Source: Pelagibius sp048268885
GTDB lineage: Bacteria > Pseudomonadota > Alphaproteobacteria > Kiloniellales > Kiloniellaceae
Assembly (NCBI GenBank): GCA_048268885.1
Contig: JBLWUP010000002.1
Coordinates: 248,001 to 312,000 of the forward strand
Direction of reading: 5' to 3'
Length of the DNA stretch: 64,000 nucleotides
Shown here: positions 50,368 to 57,564 of the stretch, piece after piece
Numbering within the stretch: position 1 is the first letter of the stretch
Layout of the letters: the number at the start of each line of letters is the position of its first letter
Position numbers and translations under genes: made by a program
The notes under the pieces: model-generated
What the model was told of the DNA's origin: nothing
Database searches by the model: none
What the model saw: the letters and a program-made list of their open reading frames with translations, nothing else

Positions 50368-51750
50368 ATGCAGATCTTTTCCACTTTGCGCGGCGTTGTT
50401 CTTGGGGTCGGGGTGAGCCTGGCGGCCGCCGCGATGCCCGCCCAGGCCGAGATGCTGGACGTCGAGAAGGACGAGCTGAAGTTCGGCTTCATCAAGCTGA
50501 CCGACATGGCCCCCTTGGCCGTCGCTTACGAGAAGGGCTACTTCGAGGACGAGGGCCTCTTCGTCACCCTGGAGCCGCAGGCCAATTGGAAGGTCCTGCT
50601 GGACGGCGTCATCACCGGGGAACTGGACGGCGCCCACATGCTGGCCGGCCAGCCGCTGGCCGCCACCATCGGCTTCGGCACCAAGGCCCACATCATCACC
50701 CCCTTCTCCATGGACCTGAACGGCAACGGCATCACCGTGTCGAACGAGGTCTGGGAGATGATGAAAAAACACATCCCTATGGAAAACGGCAAGCCGGTCC
50801 ATCCGATCAAGGCCGACTACCTGAAGCCGGTGATCGAGCAGTTCCGGGCCGAGGGCAAGCCTTTCAACATGGGCATGGTCTTCCCGGTCTCGACCCATAA
50901 CTACGAGCTGCGCTACTGGCTCGCCGCCGGCGGCATCCACCCCGGCTTCTATTCCGAAGACAACATCACGGGCCAGATCCAGGCCGAGGCCCTGTTGTCG
51001 GTGACGCCGCCGCCGCAGATGCCGGCGACCCTGGAGGCCGGGACCATCAGCGGCTACTGCGTCGGTGAGCCCTGGAACCAGCAGGCGGTCTTCAAGGGGA
51101 TCGGCGTGCCGGTGATCACCGACTACGAGATCTGGAAGGACAATCCGGAAAAGGTCTTCGGCATCACCAAGGACTTCGCCGAGCAGTATCCCAACACCAC
51201 CCTGGCGCTGACCAAGGCGCTGATCCGCGCCGCCAAGTGGCTGGACGAGAACGACAACGCCAACCGCATGGAAGCGGTGGAGATCCTCTCGCGCTCCGAG
51301 TACGTCGGCGCCGATGCGGAGGTCATCGCCAACTCCATGACCGGCACCTTCGAGTACGAGAAGGGCGACAAGCGTCCGGTGCCGGACTTCAACGTCTTCT
51401 ACCGCTACTACGCCACCTATCCCTACTACTCGGACGCCGTCTGGTACCTGACGCAGATGCGCCGCTGGGGCCAGATCGCCGACCAGAAGGCGGACGACTG
51501 GTACATCGACGTCGCCAAGCAGGTCTACCGCCCGGACATCTACCTGCAGGCCGCGCGCCTGGTGGTCGAGGACGGGAACGCCGCCGAGGCCGACTTCCCC
51601 TGGGACAGCGACGGTTTCCGCAAGCCGCAGAGCGAATTCATCGACGGCGTCACCTTCGACGGCCGCAAGCCCAACGCCTATCTGGAGCTCTTCCCGATCG
51701 GCCTGAAGGGCGGCCAAAAGGTCGAGGAGAACGTGGTGGTGGGCGGCTGA
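50368..51750 (+). CDS. nrtA: Nitrate ABC transporter substrate-binding protein NrtA
   Basis: Exported binding protein of 460 aa with a Sec signal at residues 1-28 (VVLGVGVSLAAAAMPAQAEM). It shares with nasS the segments ELKFGFIKLTDMAPLAVAYE, GELDGAHMLAGQPLA and GTISGYCVGEPWNQQAV. The frame is open upstream through the leader, but ATG 50368 is preceded by AGGGGA and starts the signal peptide. Its expression is set by the leader terminator. Confidence 0.92.
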   Translation: MQIFSTLRGVVLGVGVSLAAAAMPAQAEMLDVEKDELKFGFIKLTDMAPLAVAYEKGYFEDEGLFVTLEPQANWKVLLDGVITGELDGAHMLAGQPLAATIGFGTKAHIITPFSMDLNGNGITVSNEVWEMMKKHIPMENGKPVHPIKADYLKPVIEQFRAEGKPFNMGMVFPVSTHNYELRYWLAAGGIHPGFYSEDNITGQIQAEALLSVTPPPQMPATLEAGTISGYCVGEPWNQQAVFKGIGVPVITDYEIWKDNPEKVFGITKDFAEQYPNTTLALTKALIRAAKWLDENDNANRMEAVEILSRSEYVGADAEVIANSMTGTFEYEKGDKRPVPDFNVFYRYYATYPYYSDAVWYLTQMRRWGQIADQKADDWYIDVAKQVYRPDIYLQAARLVVEDGNAAEADFPWDSDGFRKPQSEFIDGVTFDGRKPNAYLELFPIGLKGGQKVEENVVVGG

Positions 51751-51769
51751 GGTGGTGCCGTCTCACATA

Positions 51770-51870
51770 TCGTCACCCTCGGGCGTGACCCGAGGGTCCA
51801 GGGCCGCCAGCACGCCGGTCGCCCTGGTTCCCGGCTCGCACTCGCTAACGCTCGTTTGGCCGGGATGACG
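51770..51870. repeat. Alphaproteobacterial-type palindromic repeat, copy C
   Basis: A perfect 9-bp hairpin ACCCTCGGG/CCCGAGGGT (51775-51783, 51789-51797, loop CGTGA) with the same stem sequence as the first hairpin of copy B, and TCCCGGC/GCCGGGA (51829-51835, 51859-51865) ending in GGGATGACGG like the borders of copy A. It lies between nrtA and nrtB. A GTG-started frame for nrtB at 51877 would begin at its edge and was not used. Confidence 0.75.
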
Positions 51871-51927
51871 GCCTGAGTGAACAGCGAAGACCATTCACAC
51901 CTTAGGTACCCCCAGGAGAGACCGAAG

Positions 51928-53022
51928 ATGACGGCCACCGACATCAACAGCGCCGCCGAGATGACGGGCAAGGAGTCTGCCGCCGAGCGGCGGGCGCGGT
52001 TCCTGGCCGTCATCGGCAAGGCCGATATGTACCTGAACCTCGTGGCGCTCGGCTGGCTGACGCCACTGCTGAAGATCGCCGCCGGGGAACCCGCGCGCCA
52101 TCACCTGAAGGAAGTCTGGCGCAGCCTGGTCCTGCCGCTGCTGGGCATCGGCATCTTCCTCGGGCTCTGGGCGCAGACGGCGCCGATGGTGAACACCTCC
52201 CTGGGCGCAATCCCCGGCCCGATGCAGGTCTGGGAGCAGGTCGAGAACCTCTACGACGATCACCTGCGCGAGCGGGAGAAGGAGGCGGCCTTCTACGAGC
52301 GCCAGGATCGGCGCAACGACAAGCTGATCGCCGCGGGCAAGGCGGACAAGGTGAAGGTCCGCAGCTACACCGGCCACCCAACCTATCTCGACCAGATCAT
52401 CACCTCGCTGGAGACCGTGGCCATGGGCTTCCTCATCGCCACCCTGGTGGCGGTGCCGCTCGGCATCCTCTGTGGTCTTTCGCCCGGCGTGAGCGCGGCG
52501 CTCAATCCCTTGATTCAGATCTTCAAGCCGGTTTCGCCGCTGGCCTGGCTGCCGCTGGTGACCATGGTGGTCTCGGCGCTGATGTCCAGCAGCGACGGGC
52601 TCTTCGCCAAGTCTTTCATCGTCTCGGCGGTCACCGTGACGCTCTGTTCGCTGTGGCCGACCCTCATCAATACCGCCTACGGCGTGTCCTCCATCGACAA
52701 GGACCTGATGAACGTCGGCCGGGTGCTGAAGCTTTCCTGGCCCAGCAAGGTGGTGAAGCTGGTGCTGCCCTCGGCCCTGCCGCTGATCTTCACCGGCCTG
52801 CGCCTCTCGCTGGGCGTCGGCTGGATGGTGCTGATCGCCGCCGAGATGCTGGCGCAGAACCCGGGGCTCGGGAAGTTCGTCTGGGACGAGTTCCAGAACG
52901 GCTCCTCCTCCTCGCTGGCGAAAATCATGGTGGCGGTGCTGACCATCGGCCTCATCGGCGTCCTGCTGGACCGCATGATGTACGCCCTGCAGACCATGTT
53001 CACCTACTCGGCCAACCGCTAA
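51928..53022 (+). CDS. nrtB: Nitrate ABC transporter permease NrtB
   Basis: Permease of 364 aa with an N-terminal cytoplasmic extension (about residues 1-60), an Arg/Glu-rich insertion between helices (LREREKEAAFYERQDRRND, about 112-130), and the BPD-type core with VGRVLKLSWPSKVVKLVLPS (about 265-284) as EAA loop. ATG 51928 follows AGGAGAG. The insertion makes it longer than cyanobacterial NrtB (about 280 aa). Confidence 0.9.
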   Translation: MTATDINSAAEMTGKESAAERRARFLAVIGKADMYLNLVALGWLTPLLKIAAGEPARHHLKEVWRSLVLPLLGIGIFLGLWAQTAPMVNTSLGAIPGPMQVWEQVENLYDDHLREREKEAAFYERQDRRNDKLIAAGKADKVKVRSYTGHPTYLDQIITSLETVAMGFLIATLVAVPLGILCGLSPGVSAALNPLIQIFKPVSPLAWLPLVTMVVSALMSSSDGLFAKSFIVSAVTVTLCSLWPTLINTAYGVSSIDKDLMNVGRVLKLSWPSKVVKLVLPSALPLIFTGLRLSLGVGWMVLIAAEMLAQNPGLGKFVWDEFQNGSSSSLAKIMVAVLTIGLIGVLLDRMMYALQTMFTYSANR

Positions 53023-53036
53023 GGGGACGCGAAACC

Positions 53037-54761
53037 ATGGCTTTCCTGGAATTGAAAGGCGTCTCCAAGTCCTACGGCGCGGGTGCCTCGCAGACCCCGG
53101 TGCTGCGCGACATCAACCTCGCGGTCGAGGAAGGCGAGTTCGTCGCCATCGTCGGCTTCTCCGGTTCCGGCAAGACCACGCTGATCTCCGCCATGGCCGG
53201 GCTTATCGCGCCGGACAGCGGCGAGGTGCTGCTGAAGGGCGCGCCGGTCACCGGGCCGGGCCCGGACCGCGGCGTGGTGTTCCAGAGCTATTCCCTCATG
53301 CCCTGGCTGACGGTCTACGGCAACGTGGCGCTGGCGGTGGGGGCGGCCTTCAAGAGCCTCTCCAAGAAGGAACGTGACGCCAAGGTGCGCCACTACATCG
53401 ACATGGTCGGCCTCACGCCGGCGATGGACCGGCGCCCGGCGGAACTCTCCGGCGGCATGCGCCAGCGGGTCGCCGTGGCCCGGGCGCTGGCCATGAGCCC
53501 GGAGATCCTGCTGCTCGACGAGCCGCTCTCCGCGCTCGACGCGCTGACCCGCGCCAAGCTGCAGGACGAGATCGAGCGGATCTGGGAAGACGACCGCAAG
53601 ACGGTCATCCTCATTACCAACGACGTCGACGAAGCCCTGCTGCTGGCCGACCGCATCATCCCGCTGAAGCCGGGACCGGATGCCACCTTCGGGCCGGCCT
53701 TCAAGGTCGACCTGCCGCGCCCGCGCGACCGCGGCGCCATGAACCACGACCCGGCCTTCAAGAAGCTGCGCGGCGAGGTGACGCAATACCTCATGGGCGT
53801 CGGCATGGAGCGCGGCGCCGAGTCCGAGGTGGTGGTGGAGCTGCCGAAGGTGACGCCGATCACCCAGAGCGATCCGCCGCCGCCGGCCTACCAGAACGCC
53901 GCCAAGTCGCCGATCGAGCGCGGCTACGTCGAATTCTTCAAGCTGCAGAAGGTCTATCCGACGCCCAAGGGGCCGCTGACCGTGGTCGAGTCCTTCGATC
54001 TGAAGCTGCGCCAGGGCGAGTTCGTCTCGCTCATCGGCCATTCCGGCTGCGGCAAGTCGACGGTGCTCTCCATGACCGCCGGGCTGACCCCGATCTCCGG
54101 CGGCGGCATCGTGCTGGACGGCAAGGAAGTGACCGACGCCGGTCCCGACCGCGCGGTGGTGTTCCAGGCCCCTTCGCTGATGCCCTGGCTGACGGCGCGC
54201 GAGAACGTGGCCCTCGGCGTCGACCGGGTCTACCCCCACGCCAGCGAGGCCGAACGCCGCGACATCATCGAATACTACCTAGCCCGCGTCGGCCTCGGCG
54301 ATGCCATGGACAAGGCGGCCAGCGAGCTCTCCAACGGCATGAAGCAGCGTGTCGGCATCGCCCGCGCCTTCGCCCTCTCGCCCAAGCTGCTGCTGCTCGA
54401 CGAGCCCTTCGGCATGCTCGACAGCCTGACCCGCTGGGAACTGCAGGAAGTGCTGATGGACGTCTGGCGGCGCACCGAGGTGACGGCGGTCTGCGTCACC
54501 CACGACGTCGACGAGGCCATCCTGCTGGGCGACCGCGTGGTGATGATGACCAACGGCCCGCGGGCGACCATCGGCAACATCATGGAGGTCGATATCCCGC
54601 GGCCGCGCACCCGCAAGGCGTTGCTCGATCACCCCGACTACTACACCTACCGCGAGGAACTGCTCGATTTCCTGGAGGCCTACGAAGGCGGCGCCAACCC
54701 GGCGCCCCGGGAAGCTTCCGGGGCAGACGACGCAAGCGAAGAAGAAGAGGAGGCGGCCTGA
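53037..54761 (+). CDS. Nitrate ABC transporter ATPase, two fused nucleotide-binding domains (NrtC/NrtD-like)
   Basis: Protein of 574 aa containing two complete ABC domains. NBD1 (about 1-250): Walker A GFSGSGKTT, signature LSGGMRQRV (LSGG 137-140), Walker B ILLLDEPLSALD, H-loop ITNDVDEA with Asn195 instead of His. NBD2 (about 298-550): Walker A GHSGCGKST, signature LSNGMKQRV (LSNG 431-434), Walker B LLLLDEPFGMLD, H-loop VTHDVDEA with His489. The NBDs are joined by about 50 residues. An acidic tail ends the chain. ATG 53037 fits the NBD1 start. The stop overlaps nirB (TGATG). Confidence 0.9.
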   Translation: MAFLELKGVSKSYGAGASQTPVLRDINLAVEEGEFVAIVGFSGSGKTTLISAMAGLIAPDSGEVLLKGAPVTGPGPDRGVVFQSYSLMPWLTVYGNVALAVGAAFKSLSKKERDAKVRHYIDMVGLTPAMDRRPAELSGGMRQRVAVARALAMSPEILLLDEPLSALDALTRAKLQDEIERIWEDDRKTVILITNDVDEALLLADRIIPLKPGPDATFGPAFKVDLPRPRDRGAMNHDPAFKKLRGEVTQYLMGVGMERGAESEVVVELPKVTPITQSDPPPPAYQNAAKSPIERGYVEFFKLQKVYPTPKGPLTVVESFDLKLRQGEFVSLIGHSGCGKSTVLSMTAGLTPISGGGIVLDGKEVTDAGPDRAVVFQAPSLMPWLTARENVALGVDRVYPHASEAERRDIIEYYLARVGLGDAMDKAASELSNGMKQRVGIARAFALSPKLLLLDEPFGMLDSLTRWELQEVLMDVWRRTEVTAVCVTHDVDEAILLGDRVVMMTNGPRATIGNIMEVDIPRPRTRKALLDHPDYYTYREELLDFLEAYEGGANPAPREASGADDASEEEEEAA

Positions 54762-57217
54762 TGAGCGCGACACCTGAACGCCTTGTCGTCATCGGCAACG
54801 GCATGGCGGCCGGCCGGATGGTCGAGAACCTGGTGACCAACGCGCCGGGGCTCTACGAGGTCACCATCTTCGGCGCCGAGCCGCGGGTGAACTACGACCG
54901 CATCATGCTGTCGCCCGTGCTGTCCGGTGAAAAGGAATACGACGAAATCGTCATTCACGACGACGACTGGTACGCGGCGCACGGCGTCACCCTGCTGAAA
55001 GGCAAGCTGGTGACGGCCATCGACCGGACGGCCAAGAAGGTGACCTGCGAGGACGGTTTCGAGCTGGACTACGACAAGCTGCTGATCGCTACCGGCTCCA
55101 GCCCCTTCGTCATCCCGGTGCCCGGCGCCGACCTGCCGGAGGTGCTGACCTACCGCGATCAGGGCGACGTCGAGAAGATGCTGGCGGCGGCGGCCAAGGG
55201 CGGCAGCGCCGTCGTGATCGGCGGCGGCCTGCTGGGCCTCGAAGCGGCGGCGGGCCTGAAGGCGCGCGACATGGAGGTCACCGTGCTGCACCTCATGCCG
55301 ACCCTGATGGAGCGTCAGCTCGATCCCAGCGCCGGTTATCTGCTGGAGCGCGCGGTGGAGGCGCGCGGCATCCGGGTCATTACCCGGGCCAACACCCACG
55401 CCATCCTCGGCGACGGCCACGTCACGGCGGTGCGCCTGGACGATGGACGGGAAATCCCGGCCGACCTGGTGGTCATGGCCGCCGGCATCCGCCCCAACGC
55501 CTGGCTGGCCAAGGAAGCCGGCCTGGCGGTCAACCGCGGCGTGCTGGTCGATGACGCCATGGGCACAAACGATCCCGACGTCTTCGCCGTCGGCGAGTGC
55601 GTCGAACATCGCGGCGTCTGCTACGGCCTGGTGGCGCCGCTCTACGAGATGGCCAAGGTGCTGGCCCGGCGCCTGGCCGGTGACGCCGGGGCGGCCTACA
55701 ACGGCATGGCGATCTCGACCAAGCTGAAGGTCACCGGCATCGACCTCTTTTCCGCCGGGGACTTCGCCGAAGGCGAGGGCCGCGAGGAGATCGTGCTGCG
55801 CGATCCGGCGCGCAACGTCTACCGCCGGCTGATCCTGGAAGACAACCGCATCGTCGGCATCGTGCTGTACGGCGATACCGGCGACAGCGCCTGGTTCTTC
55901 CAGCTGTTGAAAGACGGCAGCGACGTGTCCGAACTGCGGGATACCCTGATCTTCGGTCCGGCCTATGCGGGAGGGTCCCCGCTGGACCCTACGGCGGCCG
56001 TTGCAGCGCTGCCGGATGAGGCGGAAATTTGCGGCTGCAACGGCGTCTGCAAGGGAACCATCGTGGCGGCCATTGCCGAAGGCGGCCACAACAGCCTGGA
56101 CGCGGTACGGGCGCACACCAAGGCCTCCGGGTCCTGCGGCACCTGCACGGGCCTGGTCGAGCAGCTGCTGGAGCTGACCCTCGGCGATGGCTACGCGCGC
56201 GATGCCGTGCAGCCGATCTGCGGCTGCAGCGACCTCGGCCACGACGAGGTGCGTCGCCTCATCGTCGCCCAGGAACTGAAATCCATGCCGGCGGTGATGC
56301 AGGAACTGGGCTGGAAGACGTCCTGCGGCTGCGCCAAGTGCCGCCCGGCGCTGAACTACTACCTGCTGGCCACCTGGCCGGGCGAATACGTCGACGACAA
56401 CCAGTCGCGCTTCATCAACGAGCGGGTCCACGCCAACATCCAGAAGGACGGCACCTACTCCGTGGTGCCGCGCATGTGGGGCGGCCTGACCTCGCCGGCG
56501 GAACTGCGCGCCATCGCCGACGTGGCCGAGAAGTTCGCCATTCCCACGGTGAAGGTCACCGGCGGCCAGCGCATCGACCTGCTGGGCGTGAAGAAGGAGG
56601 ACCTGCCCGCCGTCTGGGCCGACCTCAACGCCGCCGGCATGGTCTCCGGCCACGCCTACGGCAAGTCGCTGCGCACGGTGAAGACCTGCGTCGGCACCGA
56701 CTGGTGCCGCTTCGGCACCCAGGACTCGACGGGCCTGGGCGTGAAGCTGGAGAGGTTCCTCTGGGGCTCCTGGACGCCGCACAAGGTGAAGCTCGCCGTC
56801 TCCGGCTGTCCGCGCAACTGCGCCGAGGCGACCTGCAAGGACTTCGGCGTGATCTGCGTCGACTCCGGCTACGAACTGCACTTCGCCGGCGCCGCGGGCA
56901 TGCACATCAAGGGTACGGAAATGCTCTGCACCGTGGCCAGCGAAGACGAAGTGCTGGAGTACTGCGGCGCGCTGGTCCAGCTCTACCGCGAACAGGCGCG
57001 CTACCTGGAGCGGATCTACAAGTGGGCGGCCCGCGTCGGCGTCGACACCGTGCGCGCGCAGGTCGTCAAGGACCACGACAAGCGCAAACGGCTGTTCGCG
57101 CGTTTCGTCTTTTCGCAGAAGTTCTCGCAGAGCGATCCCTGGGCCGAACGGGTCGAAGGGCGCGACGCGCACGAGTTCAAGCCCCTGGCCGAGCTCTCAC
57201 TGGAGGATGTGGCGTGA
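54761..57217 (+). CDS. nirB: NADH-dependent nitrite reductase large subunit NirB
   Basis: Protein of 818 aa. FAD site VIGNGMAAGRMVENL (about residues 7-21), NAD site VIGGGLLGLEAAAGL (about 151-165), BFD-type 2Fe-2S region with CGCNGVCKG (about 424-432) and CGTCTG, a second Cys set (CGCSDLG, CGCAKC, about 486-530), then the siroheme/4Fe-4S module with TCVGTDWCRFGTQ (about 643-655) and SGCPRNCAEATCKD (about 682-695). It reduces nitrite to ammonium in the cytoplasm. It is coupled to the ATPase gene by TGATG and to nirD by overlap. Confidence 0.95.
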   Translation: MSATPERLVVIGNGMAAGRMVENLVTNAPGLYEVTIFGAEPRVNYDRIMLSPVLSGEKEYDEIVIHDDDWYAAHGVTLLKGKLVTAIDRTAKKVTCEDGFELDYDKLLIATGSSPFVIPVPGADLPEVLTYRDQGDVEKMLAAAAKGGSAVVIGGGLLGLEAAAGLKARDMEVTVLHLMPTLMERQLDPSAGYLLERAVEARGIRVITRANTHAILGDGHVTAVRLDDGREIPADLVVMAAGIRPNAWLAKEAGLAVNRGVLVDDAMGTNDPDVFAVGECVEHRGVCYGLVAPLYEMAKVLARRLAGDAGAAYNGMAISTKLKVTGIDLFSAGDFAEGEGREEIVLRDPARNVYRRLILEDNRIVGIVLYGDTGDSAWFFQLLKDGSDVSELRDTLIFGPAYAGGSPLDPTAAVAALPDEAEICGCNGVCKGTIVAAIAEGGHNSLDAVRAHTKASGSCGTCTGLVEQLLELTLGDGYARDAVQPICGCSDLGHDEVRRLIVAQELKSMPAVMQELGWKTSCGCAKCRPALNYYLLATWPGEYVDDNQSRFINERVHANIQKDGTYSVVPRMWGGLTSPAELRAIADVAEKFAIPTVKVTGGQRIDLLGVKKEDLPAVWADLNAAGMVSGHAYGKSLRTVKTCVGTDWCRFGTQDSTGLGVKLERFLWGSWTPHKVKLAVSGCPRNCAEATCKDFGVICVDSGYELHFAGAAGMHIKGTEMLCTVASEDEVLEYCGALVQLYREQARYLERIYKWAARVGVDTVRAQVVKDHDKRKRLFARFVFSQKFSQSDPWAERVEGRDAHEFKPLAELSLEDVA

Positions 57218-57561
57218 TGGACATGATGGTGGGCCGCTGGATCGACGTCGGGGCGCTGGACGACATTCCGCGCCGCGGTGCAAGGGTGGTGAAGACGCCG
57301 GCCGGCTGCATCGCGGTCTTCCGCACGGCGGATGACGAGGTCTTCGCCCTCGACGACCGCTGCCCGCACAAGGGCGGCCCGCTGAGCCAGGGCATCGTGC
57401 ATGACCGCTCGGTCACCTGCCCGCTGCACAACTGGGTCATCGACCTGGCCACGGGCCAGGCCAAGGGCCCGGACGAGGGACGCGTCGCGACGGTGCCGCT
57501 GCGCTGTGAAGACGGGCGCCTGCTGCTCGACCTCGCCCGCATGGTCAGCCAGGCGGCGTGA
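57217..57561 (+). CDS. nirD: Nitrite reductase small subunit NirD (Rieske-type)
   Basis: Rieske-fold protein of 114 aa with both iron-ligand pairs intact: CPHKGGPLS and CPLHNWVIDLATG. Many assimilatory NirD proteins lack these ligands, so this one probably holds a real 2Fe-2S cluster. The frame is open far upstream, but ATG 57217 overlaps the nirB stop and follows GGAGGA; GTG 57214 is an equally close alternative. Partner of NirB. Confidence 0.93.
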   Translation: MDMMVGRWIDVGALDDIPRRGARVVKTPAGCIAVFRTADDEVFALDDRCPHKGGPLSQGIVHDRSVTCPLHNWVIDLATGQAKGPDEGRVATVPLRCEDGRLLLDLARMVSQAA

Positions 57562-57564
57562 GCG

